DNA of 64,000 nt, from the NCBI RefSeq assembly GCF_003544935.1, contig NZ_CP032098.1, forward strand, positions 682,001 to 746,000, given 5' to 3'. The position numbers and the translations under genes are program-made. Below are positions 34,759-44,616 of this stretch, one piece after another. This DNA comes from Malaciobacter molluscorum LMG 25693. Its GTDB lineage: Bacteria; Campylobacterota; Campylobacteria; Campylobacterales; Arcobacteraceae. The notes below the pieces were generated by a model, which saw only the letters and a list, made by a program, of their open reading frames with translations, had not been told where the DNA came from and did not search any database. Within the stretch, counting starts at the first letter, position 1, and each line of letters opens with the position of its first letter.

Positions 34759-35796
34759 GTGATAAAAAAGTTATTGTTAGTTGTTATCATATTTACAACT
34801 TCATTATTAGCACAAGGTGAAGCTTTAGTAAATACAGAAGTTTTAAAAAGAGGAAAGATTAATCCTTTAACTGAATTTATTGGAACTGTGAAGTTTGAAA
34901 ATAGTTCTAATCTTGCAAGTGAAACAGATGGATTGGTGAAAAATATCTATATTGAAGTAGGAAAAAATGTAAAAAAAGGTGATGTTTTAATAAAAGTAGA
35001 TTCTTTAATATTAGATGCACAAATAAATTCAGCAATTGCACAAGTTAATATTGCAGAAGTTGAACTAAAAAATGCGAAAAATGATTATGAAAGATATTTA
35101 GTTTTGATAAATAAAAAATCAATTGCACAAAAAACTTTTGATGATATAAAATTGGCTTATGAATTAGCTAAACAAAAATTATATTCAACAAAAGCTAATT
35201 TAAAACAACTAACTATTCAAAGAGATAAAAAGTCAATAAAAGCACCATATGATGGAGTTATTGTATCTAAAAATGTAAATTTAAATGAGTGGGTTAATAG
35301 TGGTAGTGTAGTTGCAAAAATAGTGAATACAAAAAATATTGAAATGACTTTTAACTTACCTCTTTCATATGTGGATAATTTAGATAAAAAGCATAATTAT
35401 GAAGTTGTTTTACCAAATATGACAGTTAATGCACAATTATATGCAGCTATTCCAAGTGGAGATAAACTAACAAGAACTTTTCCCGTTAGATTTAAAACAA
35501 AACTTTATAACAAATTTATTTTTGATGGAGCCCAAGCAAAAGTTAAATTATCAAAAAATATAAAGACTAATGCTTTTATTATAAATAGAGATGCCGTTAT
35601 TAAAAGATTTGGTCAAAATGTTATTTTTGTAATAAATAATAAATCAATAGCAAATATGATACCAGTAGAAGTAATTGGTTTTGATGGATTAATCGTTGGT
35701 ATAAAAGCGAGTGATCTTAAAGAAGGAATGAATGTAGTTGTAAAAGGAAATGAACGAGTATTTCCAAACCAAGCTGTAAAAGTTTTAAATAAATAG
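34759..35796 (+). CDS. RND efflux periplasmic adaptor (membrane fusion protein)
   Basis: 345 residues from GTG 34759, chosen because AAAAGGAGAGA precedes it and a signal peptide (MIKKLLLVVIIFTTSLLAQ) begins there; an upstream TTG at 34729 would spoil the signal. Landmarks are the lipoyl/barrel halves (SNLASETDGLVKNIYIEVGKNVKKGDVLIKVDS and KAPYDGVIVSKNVNLNEWV) and a helical hairpin (~80-140) between. It bridges the pump and TolC-like channel across the periplasm. The gene stands 37 bases after tetR and 8 before the pump gene. Confidence 0.9.
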   Translation: MIKKLLLVVIIFTTSLLAQGEALVNTEVLKRGKINPLTEFIGTVKFENSSNLASETDGLVKNIYIEVGKNVKKGDVLIKVDSLILDAQINSAIAQVNIAEVELKNAKNDYERYLVLINKKSIAQKTFDDIKLAYELAKQKLYSTKANLKQLTIQRDKKSIKAPYDGVIVSKNVNLNEWVNSGSVVAKIVNTKNIEMTFNLPLSYVDNLDKKHNYEVVLPNMTVNAQLYAAIPSGDKLTRTFPVRFKTKLYNKFIFDGAQAKVKLSKNIKTNAFIINRDAVIKRFGQNVIFVINNKSIANMIPVEVIGFDGLIVGIKASDLKEGMNVVVKGNERVFPNQAVKVLNK

Positions 35797-35804
35797 GAAA
35801 ATTT

Positions 35805-38800
35805 ATGGATTTAATAAAATTCTCAATTAAAAACCCAGTTACAATAATTGTGTCTGTTTTAATTGTTGTAATGTTTGGTTTATTATCATTGAGAAGCTTA
35901 CCTTATCAGCTTACTCCAAATGTTACAAAACCAGAGATTACTATCTCAACAACATGGCCTGGTGCTACTCCTTATGAAATAGAAAGAGAGATAATTGAAG
36001 AGCAAGAAGATGTAATAAAGAGTTTAAATAATTTAGTAAAATATGAATCATCATCAAATGATGATTATGGTGAAATAAAATTAACTTTTAAACTTGGAAC
36101 AGATTTAAGAGCAGCTCTTCAAGATGTATCGAATAAACTTAATGAAGTGAATTCTTATCCTAATAATGTTGATGAACCAGTAATTGAGACAGCAACTGCA
36201 AGTCCTGTTATTTGGATGATGCTTCAAACATTAGATAATAATCAAAGACATATTGATGAATATAGAACATATTTTGAAGATGAAATAAAACCTATTATAA
36301 AAAGAGTTAATGGCGTTTCTGGAACCATGGATGGTGGTGGTCGTGAAAAGCAAATGCAAGTTAAGATTGATATAAATAAATTAGCTTCATATAATTTGAC
36401 AGTAAATAAAGTTATTGATGTGTTAAGAAGTGAAAATATTGATGTTTCTGCTGGTATTCAAAATATGGGAAGACGCGCATATAGAATTAGAACTGTGCAT
36501 AAATTTAGATCAACAACAGATATAGAAAAAATAGTTATTGTGTCAAATAGAGACCAAAGAGTAACTATTGGAGATATTGCTGATGTTGACTTTGGATATC
36601 AAACAGCAAATAGTGTGGCTATGTTTATGGGAATTGATGGAATTTTCTTAGGAGTTCAACCAAATTCTGATGTAAATACAGTAAAACTTACAGAAGAGGT
36701 AGAAAAAGTAGTTAATCATTTAAATGATACAGTTTTAAAAGAAAAAGGCTTAAAACTAAAATGGATTTATGATCAAAGGAATTATATTGTTGGTTCTGTT
36801 GATTTAGTACAACAAAATATTATAATAGGTGGTGTCTTAGCAATATTTATTTTGATATTATTTTTAAGAGCAATTTCTCCTACAGCTGTTGTTTCTATTG
36901 CAATTCCAATTTCTGTAATAGGTACATTTATAGTTCTGGATTTATTAGGTCGAAGTTTAAATACAATTTCACTTGCAGGAATATCTTTTGCTGTTGGGAT
37001 GCTTGTAGATAGTGCAATTGTTGTACTTGAGAATATTGATAGGCACAGAAAAGAAGGAATGAGTGTGTCCCAAGCTGCTTATGTTGGAGCTAAAGAAGTT
37101 TGGGGTGCATTAATTGCAAGTGCATCAACAACAATGGCAGTTTTTATTCCAATTATTTTTTTAGAAGATGAAGCAGGACAATTATTTAAAGATATTGCAA
37201 TTGCAGTAACATCTTCTGTTTTATTTTCATTATTTGTTTCAATTGCTGTTATTCCTATGCTTTGGAAGAAATTTGCAAGTATAAGTGGAAAAGAACCAAG
37301 AGGACAAAGTTCACTTACAAAACTTGGAAATAGTATTGTAGATAAATTTATGTATGTTGTTCACTTATCACTGAAAAATACTTTTACAAAAGTTACAACT
37401 ATTCTAATTTTAGGTATCTCTTCAATAACAGTAATATGGGTATTATTTCCTAAGATGGATTATCTTCCTCAAGGAAATAAAAATATGATTTATAATATAT
37501 TAATTCCACCTCCTGGTTTATCTTATAAAGAAAGATATAATATGGGTGCTCATTTGATGAATGAAATAAAACCTCATTTTAATAAAGATGTTGGAGATTA
37601 TCCTGGTATAAATAGAGCATTTTTTGTATCTTTTGGAGATTTCTCACTTTTAGGTGTAACTTCAATGCACGAAAGCAGAGCAAGGGAATTGATTCCTTTA
37701 TTAAGACCTATTGTAAACTCAATCCCTTCAACTTATGGAGTAACTATACAAAGTGGAGTTTTTGAAAGTGGAGTAGGTGAAGGTAATAACATTGATATTG
37801 ATATTAGTGGTGAAAGTATTGACGAAATTGCAAATGTAGGTACACAACTTTTTATGGCATCACAACAAATTTTAAAAGGCGCACAAGTAAGACCAGTTCC
37901 ATCAATTGAATTACTTTATCCTGAAGTTAGATTAATACCAAAACAAGATGCATTAAAATCTTTAGATATGAGTTCAAATGATTTAGGTATTATTGCTGAT
38001 GTTTATATGGATGGAAGAAATATAGGTGATTTTGAGCAAGATGGAAAGAAAAAAATTGACTTAATTGTAAAAGCAAAAGATAGTCAAATTAGAACACCAC
38101 AAGATATTTTAAATGCGCAGGTTGTTTTACCAAATAGTTCTTTAGTTCCTTTGAGCTCTTTAGCTAAACATGAAAATACTACAGGTATTAGTGAAATTAG
38201 ACATCTAGATGGAAAAAGAACAATTACATTACAAGTTACACCTCCTGAAGGAATGACAATTGAAGAAGCAATGACTATTTTACAAGGTACAATTAATAAA
38301 TTAGATTCTCAAGGGAAAATCTCAAAAAATGTAAAAGTTAATATTAGTGGTACAGCAGATAAATTATCTCAAACTATTGATATGTTAGGTACAAACTTTA
38401 TTTTGGCATTGGTTATTATCTATTTATTAATGGCTGCGTTATTTGGAAACTTTTTATATCCAATTGTTATTATGTTTACAGTTCCTTTAGCTACAGCGGG
38501 AGGTTTTATAGGTTTGGCATTAACAAATAAATTTATTGCTGCTCAACCATTAGATGTTTTAACAATGTTAGGATTTATTATTCTTGTAGGTATAGTTGTA
38601 AATAATGCTATTTTAATTGTTCATCAAAGTTTAAACTTAATAAGAGATCATGCTTATGAACATAAAAAAGCAGTAATTGAAGCAACAAAAACAAGAATTA
38701 GACCAATTTATATGAGTTCTTTAACTTCAGTATTTGGTATGTTACCTCTTGTATTAATTCCTGGACCTGGAAGTGAATTTTATAGAGGTTTAGGTTCTGT

Positions 38801-38915
38801 TATAACTGGTGGATTAGCATTATCAACTGTATTTACTATTTTTATTACACCTGCTTTGTTAATGTTTTTTATTAAATTAGAACAAACAGTTAAAAAAAAG
38901 AAAAAAAACATTTAG
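35805..38915 (+). CDS. RND-type multidrug efflux pump (AcrB-like, HAE1 type)
   Basis: 1036 residues, twelve transmembrane helices and two large periplasmic loops, the standard length for drug-exporting RND proteins. Seen: N-terminal MDLIKFSIKNPVTIIVSVLIVV, PEITISTTWPGATPYEIE, the transmembrane helix 4 relay GMLVDSAIVVLENIDRH, NNAILIVHQSLNLIRD in the second half, and RPIYMSSLTSVFGMLPLVL in helix 11. Proton-driven export of drugs, dyes or bile-like compounds is usual. Controlled with its operon by the TetR gene. Basic C-terminus (KKKKKN). Confidence 0.93.
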   Translation: MDLIKFSIKNPVTIIVSVLIVVMFGLLSLRSLPYQLTPNVTKPEITISTTWPGATPYEIEREIIEEQEDVIKSLNNLVKYESSSNDDYGEIKLTFKLGTDLRAALQDVSNKLNEVNSYPNNVDEPVIETATASPVIWMMLQTLDNNQRHIDEYRTYFEDEIKPIIKRVNGVSGTMDGGGREKQMQVKIDINKLASYNLTVNKVIDVLRSENIDVSAGIQNMGRRAYRIRTVHKFRSTTDIEKIVIVSNRDQRVTIGDIADVDFGYQTANSVAMFMGIDGIFLGVQPNSDVNTVKLTEEVEKVVNHLNDTVLKEKGLKLKWIYDQRNYIVGSVDLVQQNIIIGGVLAIFILILFLRAISPTAVVSIAIPISVIGTFIVLDLLGRSLNTISLAGISFAVGMLVDSAIVVLENIDRHRKEGMSVSQAAYVGAKEVWGALIASASTTMAVFIPIIFLEDEAGQLFKDIAIAVTSSVLFSLFVSIAVIPMLWKKFASISGKEPRGQSSLTKLGNSIVDKFMYVVHLSLKNTFTKVTTILILGISSITVIWVLFPKMDYLPQGNKNMIYNILIPPPGLSYKERYNMGAHLMNEIKPHFNKDVGDYPGINRAFFVSFGDFSLLGVTSMHESRARELIPLLRPIVNSIPSTYGVTIQSGVFESGVGEGNNIDIDISGESIDEIANVGTQLFMASQQILKGAQVRPVPSIELLYPEVRLIPKQDALKSLDMSSNDLGIIADVYMDGRNIGDFEQDGKKKIDLIVKAKDSQIRTPQDILNAQVVLPNSSLVPLSSLAKHENTTGISEIRHLDGKRTITLQVTPPEGMTIEEAMTILQGTINKLDSQGKISKNVKVNISGTADKLSQTIDMLGTNFILALVIIYLLMAALFGNFLYPIVIMFTVPLATAGGFIGLALTNKFIAAQPLDVLTMLGFIILVGIVVNNAILIVHQSLNLIRDHAYEHKKAVIEATKTRIRPIYMSSLTSVFGMLPLVLIPGPGSEFYRGLGSVITGGLALSTVFTIFITPALLMFFIKLEQTVKKKKKNI

Positions 38916-38939
38916 ACAAATAAAGCACAAAGGAAAAAA

Positions 38940-40178
38940 ATGAAAAAGAGTTTATTATTACTTAGTATTTTATTTTTAATAGATCTTAATGCATTAGATA
39001 TAAAAAGTGCAATAGATATTGCTTTAAAGAATAATAATCAAATAAAACAAAAAACTTATGAATTTGATGAATCAAGAGAAAATATTACTTTAAATAAATC
39101 AGGCTTTAAACCTAAGTTTGATTTATCCTATGGGTATAGTGATATGTCAAAAGTATTATCAGGTAAAAAAAGAAATTCAACTGCAACAGCAGCTTTTTCT
39201 TATAATTTATTTAATGGTTTTTCTGATTTTAATCTAGTAAAAAGTGCAAAATATAATTCTCAATCATCAAAACTATTGTTGTACGCCTTTAAAGAAGATA
39301 TAGTTTACTCAACAAAAGTTGCATATATAAATTATTTAAATGCAATGAAAAATAAAAAAAGTTATGAAGTTGAATATACTTTATTTAAAAAACAATATGA
39401 AGATTCAAAGAATAGATTTGAACAGGGTTTAATTGCAAAAAATGATATATTGGATGTGCATGTAAAAATGCTTAGAGCAAAACAGAGTCTTACAAGAGCT
39501 TCAAGTGATTTAAAAATTGCAAAATTTGAATTGAGTAATATTCTTGGTGGGATTAATCTAGATAATGTAGAAATTGATGAATTAAATGAAAAAAATATAA
39601 GTTTAAAAAAATATGATAAAAAGTTTTTAGATAATAGAAGTGAGATAAAAGCTTTGAAAAAAACTATTCAAAGTTTAAAATCTAAATTGGATTCAACCAA
39701 AGGTACTTTTTTACCATCAATTGATACTTCTTTATCTTATAATAAATTTGGTGATGACATAAATCCTCATAATCAAGAATTAGATAATCAAAAAGTTGCA
39801 CAAATAACTTTAAAATGGAATTTATATAATGGTGGTACTAATCATTCTCAAATGAAAATAGAAAAGTTAAAGATTAGACAAATTAAAGAGCAATTACAAA
39901 AAACTAAACTTGATATAAAATTGCAGTATCAAGAAGCAAAAAGTAATTTTGAAGTTGCAAATTTAAATTTGGATAGTGCGAAACTTGCATTAACACAAGC
40001 AAAAGAAAACTATAAAATTGTTAGTGATAAATTTGATGAAGGAATAGTAAAATCTACTGATTTAACTGATGCAAACTATTTACTTACAAGTGCAAAACAA
40101 TTATATTTCCAAGCATATTATGATAAATTTTTAGCAATAGCAAAATTAGATAGAATTTTTGAAAAAGGCATGAATTAA
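38940..40178 (+). CDS. TolC-family outer-membrane efflux channel
   Basis: 412 residues with a signal peptide (MKKSLLLLSILFLIDLNA). Two OEP repeats are visible: DIKSAIDIALKNNNQIKQ, SYGYSDMSKVL and FEQGLIAKNDILDVHVKMLRAK in the first half, and LDSTKGTFLPSIDTSLSYNKFGD with KFDEGIVKSTDLTDANYLL in the second. This is the outer-membrane exit of the pump. It starts 24 bases after the pump gene behind AAAGGAAAAAA and ends the operon. All expected structural repeats are intact. Confidence 0.9.
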   Translation: MKKSLLLLSILFLIDLNALDIKSAIDIALKNNNQIKQKTYEFDESRENITLNKSGFKPKFDLSYGYSDMSKVLSGKKRNSTATAAFSYNLFNGFSDFNLVKSAKYNSQSSKLLLYAFKEDIVYSTKVAYINYLNAMKNKKSYEVEYTLFKKQYEDSKNRFEQGLIAKNDILDVHVKMLRAKQSLTRASSDLKIAKFELSNILGGINLDNVEIDELNEKNISLKKYDKKFLDNRSEIKALKKTIQSLKSKLDSTKGTFLPSIDTSLSYNKFGDDINPHNQELDNQKVAQITLKWNLYNGGTNHSQMKIEKLKIRQIKEQLQKTKLDIKLQYQEAKSNFEVANLNLDSAKLALTQAKENYKIVSDKFDEGIVKSTDLTDANYLLTSAKQLYFQAYYDKFLAIAKLDRIFEKGMN

Positions 40179-40197
40179 TATTTAAATATTAATTTTA

Positions 40198-40230
40198 GAA
40201 AAAAGTGCACTTTATGGAATAAGGTGCACT
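40198..40230 (-). terminator. Terminator serving the minus-strand small-protein genes
   Basis: Stem AGTGCACTTTAT (40204-40215) with ATAAGGTGCACT (40219-40230), one G-U pair, loop GGA. The A-run at 40198-40203 is a U-tail on the minus strand. It may also stop the efflux operon in the other direction, though the plus-strand tail is A-rich. Confidence 0.6.
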
Positions 40231-40245
40231 AAATAAAAAATAAGA

Positions 40246-40398
40246 TTAATCAAAGTATTTGAAGTCATCATCTTCTCTTCCATCTTTTTTTCTGTTTTTA
40301 AATTTCCACATTGTTTTTGTAAACTGAAAAGTTTTAAAACTTAAAAAAATAGCAATAATAAAAACTATTACCATTGATATAGCATATAAAAGTTCCAT
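40246..40398 (-). CDS. Small single-span membrane protein, 50 residues
   Basis: An ATG behind AAAAAGGAGTCTTT opens 50 codons ending TAA. The product has one transmembrane helix (LLYAISMVIVFIIAIFLSF, ~4-22) and then a highly charged cytoplasmic tail ending KKDGREDDDFKYFD. Not recognised. It follows the 96-residue membrane protein by 32 bases on the same strand and precedes a minus-strand terminator, so the pair is likely an operon. The strong ribosome-binding site and charged tail support a real gene. Its role could be in a membrane complex; no partner is evident. Confidence 0.65.
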   Translation of the reverse strand: MELLYAISMVIVFIIAIFLSFKTFQFTKTMWKFKNRKKDGREDDDFKYFD

Positions 40399-40430
40399 AA
40401 AGACTCCTTTTTATGGAGTTGTCTATTTGA

Positions 40431-40721
40431 TTACTTCTTATTTTTTGAACTTTCGTATTGTAGAAAGTTCTGACTTCCTCCACCTTTTGCGTTTTCTTCT
40501 GCTCCATCATTATTGTCTCCATGCCCAAACCTAAATGGCTTTTCCCATTGTAAAGGTCTTGGCATATGTTGGTTTACTGGTTTAGAAGAATCTCCACTAG
40601 GTGAAAAAATTCCACTCATTAATCCTCTATCACTTTTTAATACCATAAATATAAGTATGATAATTAAAAAAATAATTATAGTAAGTAGCATTGGAACACT
40701 ACTTTGCTTAGTTTTTGCCAT
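40431..40721 (-). CDS. Small single-span membrane protein, 96 residues
   Basis: A 96-residue product with one transmembrane helix (SVPMLLTIIIFLIIILIFMVLK, ~8-29) and a Pro/Gly/Asn-rich tail outside it (PSGDSSKPVNQHMPRPLQWE, FRFGHGDNNDGAEENAKGGG). Not recognised. It lies upstream of the 50-residue membrane protein and downstream of the suf cluster on the same strand, but 64 bases separate it from the nearest suf gene's coding end on the other side, so it may have its own promoter. Low-complexity tail, so homology calls would be weak. Confidence 0.55.
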   Translation of the reverse strand: MAKTKQSSVPMLLTIIIFLIIILIFMVLKSDRGLMSGIFSPSGDSSKPVNQHMPRPLQWEKPFRFGHGDNNDGAEENAKGGGSQNFLQYESSKNKK

Positions 40722-40785
40722 AACATCACTTTAAAATAATTTTAAATTTAATTATCTCATAAAGAAAATTAATTATATATTATAT

Positions 40786-41136
40786 TTAAATCATAGTTCC
40801 ATTCATCATTAAAAGGTCTTTTCCTTCTTCTGAAATCATCTCTTTATTCCATACTGGATCAAAAACTAGATGTACATAAGCTTCATCTACTAATTCAACT
40901 GCTTGTGTAACATACTTTACTTGATCAATTAAAGCATCAGCAACTGGACAAGCTGGGCTTGTTAATGTCATTGTAATTGTAACATATAAATATGGATCTT
41001 TTTGTTCAAAATCTATTTTATAAATTAAACCTAAATCATAAACATTTACTGGTATTTCTGGGTCATATACTTGTTTTAAATTAAATATTATTTTTTCTTC
41101 AATTTCTTTTAATTGTTCTTTTGTAAAATTGCTCAT
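40786..41136 (-). CDS. DUF59/MIP18-family Fe-S assembly factor (SufT-like)
   Basis: 116 residues. The DUF59 fold is recognised by EIPVNVYDLGLIYKIDF, YVTITMTLTSPACPVADALIDQV (with the conserved Cys) and VYVHLVFDPVWNKEMIS-like end (here AYVHLVFDPVWNKEMIS). Such proteins help load iron-sulfur clusters onto targets. It is the last gene of the six-gene suf run, 9 bases after sufE, which supports the role. Intact. Confidence 0.85.
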   Translation of the reverse strand: MSNFTKEQLKEIEEKIIFNLKQVYDPEIPVNVYDLGLIYKIDFEQKDPYLYVTITMTLTSPACPVADALIDQVKYVTQAVELVDEAYVHLVFDPVWNKEMISEEGKDLLMMNGTMI

Positions 41137-41145
41137 TAAAACTCC

Positions 41146-41553
41146 TTATGCAAAGGCTTTTGCATATTCATTAATTCTTTTTATCATACCTTGTACACCA
41201 CTTTGTCTATTTGGTGTAATTATCTCTTCAAGTTTTAGTTCCTGAAGTATTTGTTTGTCCATTTGTAAAATTTCATTTGGTGTTAATCCAGAATAAATTG
41301 TAAGTAGTATTTTTACTAACCCTTTTACAATTGCTGCATTTGAATCTGCTTTAAAAATTAATTTATCATCTTTCTTTTCACAAATAAGCCAAACTTTTGA
41401 AGTACATCCTTGTACTAAATTCTCATCTTTTTTTTGTTCTTCTTCTAGAGGTTCTAAACTTTTACCTAAATCTATTATATATTCATATTTTTGTAAATCA
41501 TCATCGAAAATTTCTAAATCATCTTTTATCTCTTCAATTTTATTTTCAATCAT
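41146..41553 (-). CDS. sufE: SufE sulfur-acceptor protein
   Basis: 135 residues. SufE takes persulfide sulfur from SufS and passes it to the SufBCD scaffold. The active cysteine is in VQGCTSKVWLICEK (~Cys50), and IVKGLVKILLTIYSGLTPNEIL is the typical second half. It begins 3 bases after sufS, consistent with tight co-expression. Normal family length. Confidence 0.9.
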   Translation of the reverse strand: MIENKIEEIKDDLEIFDDDLQKYEYIIDLGKSLEPLEEEQKKDENLVQGCTSKVWLICEKKDDKLIFKADSNAAIVKGLVKILLTIYSGLTPNEILQMDKQILQELKLEEIITPNRQSGVQGMIKRINEYAKAFA

Positions 41554-41556
41554 TTG

Positions 41557-42741
41557 TTAATCCTTTAGCATTGTTATTGCTTTTTTTAATCCTTTGATAA
41601 ATTTATCAATATCATCTTTAGTATTATAAAAAGCAATACTTGCTCTAATTGTACCATCAATATTTAGTTTTTTCATAATTGGTTGTGCACAGTGATGTCC
41701 TGCTCTAACTGCTATATGCATTTTATCTAATAATATTCCAATATCTTCACAATTGATATTTTCTATATTAAAACTTTTACTAGCAATTGAATTTGACACA
41801 TTATTATATAGAATTATTCCAGGTATTTTTTCAAGTTTAGAATTTAAATATTTATATAATTCATCTTCTATTTCAAAAACTTTTTCAATACCAATATTGT
41901 TTAAATAGTTTAAAGCTTGTGAAAAACCAATAACTCCTGCAATATTTTGAGTTCCTGCTTCAAATTTGTATGGAGAATCAAGCATAATACTTCTTTCATA
42001 ATTTACATCATTTATTGTTGCTCCACCTGTTTGATAAACTGGAAGTTCTTTTAATAACTCTTCTTTTATATAAAGTGCACCAACTCCTGTTGGTCCGTAT
42101 GTTTTATGTCCAGACATTGCATAAAAATCAACATCTAAATCTTGTACATCAACTTTAAAATGAGCTAAACTTTGTGCTGCATCAATCATAATATAACTAT
42201 TATATTTATGTGTCAATTTAGCTATCTTTTTTATATCATGTTTTGTTCCAAATGCATTTGAAACATGAGTTACACTAACAAGAGAATTTGGATTTACTTT
42301 TAATAATTCTTCAAAATGTTCAAAATCAAATTCTAAATTATCTTTGATATTTACAACTTCTAATCCATCATTAAGTGTTCTTCCTTGCATATGCCAAGGA
42401 GTAATATTTGAATGATGTTCAAGTGAAGAGATAATTACAGTTTTGAATTTTTTTGCATATGTTGAAGCTATTAAATTTAAAGATTCTGTGATTCCTTTTG
42501 TAAAGATAATCTGTTTTGCATCTTTTGCATTAATAAAGTCTTTTAAAATATTTCTAGTATTTTCAAACTCTTTAGTAGCTTTATTTGCATCACCAAAATT
42601 ACTTCTATGTGTATTAGCACAAAAGTGTGTATAGTATTCAACAATTTTATCTATTACCACATTTGGTTTTTGTGTTGTTGCTGCATTATCTAAATATACA
42701 GTATTTGTATTTTTAAAAAAAGGAAAATCTTTTTTATACAT
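41557..42741 (-). CDS. sufS: SufS cysteine desulfurase (group II)
   Basis: A 394-residue PLP enzyme that withdraws sulfur from cysteine for Fe-S clusters. Landmarks: YLDNAATTQKPNVVID near the N-terminus, SLEHHSNITPWH, the PLP lysine in SGHKTYGPTGVGALYIK, and the active cysteine in RAGHHCAQPIM, followed by the short loop typical of SufS rather than NifS/IscS. It overlaps sufD by 8 bases. A second, NifS-type desulfurase is encoded at 48.0 kb. Confidence 0.92.
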   Translation of the reverse strand: MYKKDFPFFKNTNTVYLDNAATTQKPNVVIDKIVEYYTHFCANTHRSNFGDANKATKEFENTRNILKDFINAKDAKQIIFTKGITESLNLIASTYAKKFKTVIISSLEHHSNITPWHMQGRTLNDGLEVVNIKDNLEFDFEHFEELLKVNPNSLVSVTHVSNAFGTKHDIKKIAKLTHKYNSYIMIDAAQSLAHFKVDVQDLDVDFYAMSGHKTYGPTGVGALYIKEELLKELPVYQTGGATINDVNYERSIMLDSPYKFEAGTQNIAGVIGFSQALNYLNNIGIEKVFEIEDELYKYLNSKLEKIPGIILYNNVSNSIASKSFNIENINCEDIGILLDKMHIAVRAGHHCAQPIMKKLNIDGTIRASIAFYNTKDDIDKFIKGLKKAITMLKD

Positions 42742-43858
42742 GATTTAATCTTTTTAAGTTTTTTATGTATCTTCTAATTGCTTTTAACTCAATTCTTTTA
42801 ATTACTTTTAATTCTATAGAGTCAATTATCATCTCTTTCGCTTTTTCTTTGCTAATTCCTCTTGAGCATAAATAATATAATTGATCTTCATCTAATGCTC
42901 CACAACTTGCACCATGTGCTGCTTCTAATTCATCAATAAATATCTCTAATCTTGGATTTGCATTTATTCTTGCATCATCACTTAATAAAATAGTTTGACT
43001 ATTTTGAAAAGCTTTTGAATATAAAGCACTATTTTGAACTTTTGATGCCACATCAAATAAAGCATGTGCTTGACCATCTAATAGATGCTTTATTTTTACA
43101 TCACTAATACTACTTTTAGCAATATGCTCTACAAACATAATATTTGCACTTTTTTGGTTTTCATTATTTTTTATAATTCCATCAAAATTGAAGTTTGCAT
43201 TTTCATATTCAAGTTTACTATCAAAAATATTTACCGCAAGATTTGCTTTGTATTCTAAATTTACTAAGTTTAAAGTAGCATTTTCTTCAACTTGAGTTTT
43301 ATAATTTACTATTATTTGTGCATTATTCAAAGTTTGTACTTTTGCAATATTTGCTTTAATATCTTTTTTTACTAGATATTTTCTATTCGCACTTATAAAA
43401 GAGTCTTTATTTATTTCATTATGAAATGTTTCTAATATATCACAGTTTACTTTAGCCTCAATATTTAATGAACTCGTAAAGAATTTATTATCACCTTCAA
43501 AAATATTTATAATATTTAAAGGTTTTTCTAACTCTTTTTTTATCTTTAAAGTTGTTACTTCTTTATCTAAATAACTATTTAACTTATACAAACTATTAAA
43601 GCTATTTTCAAAATTTTCATATGTAATTTCAATAAATTCATCAATTTTATCTTCTAAAACAATTTTATTATTTACAAAAAAGATATTTATAAAATGTTCA
43701 TCTTTTAAAAATGAATATTTATTTAAATCTATATTTTCTACTTTTTTAAAATCAAAATCTTTTTCAAAATAAGGATATATATTGAAGCTTCTAAACTCTT
43801 CAACTTTTTTAGTTGGTAAGATACTTATATCTAAGTTTTTTATATCAATTACCTTCAT
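42734..43858 (-). CDS. sufD: SufD, Fe-S scaffold subunit
   Basis: 374 residues. SufD pairs with SufB on SufC to build clusters. The N-terminus is diverged, but the C-terminal half has the SufB/SufD core: LLDGQAHALFDVASKVQNSALYSKAFQNSQTILLSDDARINANPRLEI, then AHGASCGALDEDQLYYLCSRGISKEKAKEMII, with the family His and Cys. The start overlaps the end of sufC by one base and the end overlaps sufS by 8. Intact. Confidence 0.87.
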   Translation of the reverse strand: MKVIDIKNLDISILPTKKVEEFRSFNIYPYFEKDFDFKKVENIDLNKYSFLKDEHFINIFFVNNKIVLEDKIDEFIEITYENFENSFNSLYKLNSYLDKEVTTLKIKKELEKPLNIINIFEGDNKFFTSSLNIEAKVNCDILETFHNEINKDSFISANRKYLVKKDIKANIAKVQTLNNAQIIVNYKTQVEENATLNLVNLEYKANLAVNIFDSKLEYENANFNFDGIIKNNENQKSANIMFVEHIAKSSISDVKIKHLLDGQAHALFDVASKVQNSALYSKAFQNSQTILLSDDARINANPRLEIFIDELEAAHGASCGALDEDQLYYLCSRGISKEKAKEMIIDSIELKVIKRIELKAIRRYIKNLKRLNHV

Positions 43859-44601
43859 TATCCTTCTCCTAATCCTTCAAAACCTTTTTCTTGAAGCTTT
43901 AATGCAAGTGAATAATCACCAGATTTTGAAATTTTACCATCTTTTAAAATATGTACATAATCAGGTTTTATTAACTCTAATAATCTATCATAGTGTGTAA
44001 TCATAAGAACAGATCTTTTACCATCTAATAAAGAGTTAACAGCTTTTGCTACAAGTTTAATAGCATCAATATCTAAACCTGAATCAATTTCATCTAGCAA
44101 AATTAAATCTGGCTTTAAAAGAAGCATTTGAAGCATTTCATTTTTCTTTTTTTCTCCACCACTAAAACCTTCATTTACATTTCTTTTAATGATTTCATCA
44201 TTTATATTATATTCTTTAATGATAGATTTTACTTCTTTTAAAAAGTGTGCAGAGTTTACATCTTCTTCTTTATTGTATGCTCTTTTTTCATTTACTGCTG
44301 TTTTAAGAAAGTACATATTATTTACTCCCTCAACTTCAACAGGATTTTGAAAACTCATAAAAATACCTTCATTTGCACGTTCACTTGCATCAAGTTTTAA
44401 TAAGTTTTTACCTTTGAAATCAATTCTTCCACTACTTACTTCACAGTCATAATGATCACTTAATGCTTTTACTAATGTAGATTTTCCTACACCATTAGTT
44501 CCCATAAGAACGTGAACTTCGCCCTCTTTAATTTCTAAATTAAAATCTTTTAATATATGTTTATTTGCAATACTTACATTTAAATTTTCTATTTTTAACA
44601 T
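43858..44601 (-). CDS. sufC: SufC, ATPase of the Fe-S assembly complex
   Basis: 247 residues, a soluble ABC ATPase. Walker A GTNGVGKSTLVKAL (~34-47), signature NEGFSGGEKKKNEMLQ (~148-163), Walker B LILLDEIDSGLDIDA and the switch His in MITHYDR are all intact. ATP hydrolysis drives rearrangement of SufB-SufD. Located between sufB and sufD, the usual order. Confidence 0.93.
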   Translation of the reverse strand: MLKIENLNVSIANKHILKDFNLEIKEGEVHVLMGTNGVGKSTLVKALSDHYDCEVSSGRIDFKGKNLLKLDASERANEGIFMSFQNPVEVEGVNNMYFLKTAVNEKRAYNKEEDVNSAHFLKEVKSIIKEYNINDEIIKRNVNEGFSGGEKKKNEMLQMLLLKPDLILLDEIDSGLDIDAIKLVAKAVNSLLDGKRSVLMITHYDRLLELIKPDYVHILKDGKISKSGDYSLALKLQEKGFEGLGEG

Positions 44602-44616
44602 CTATTTTTTCCTTTC

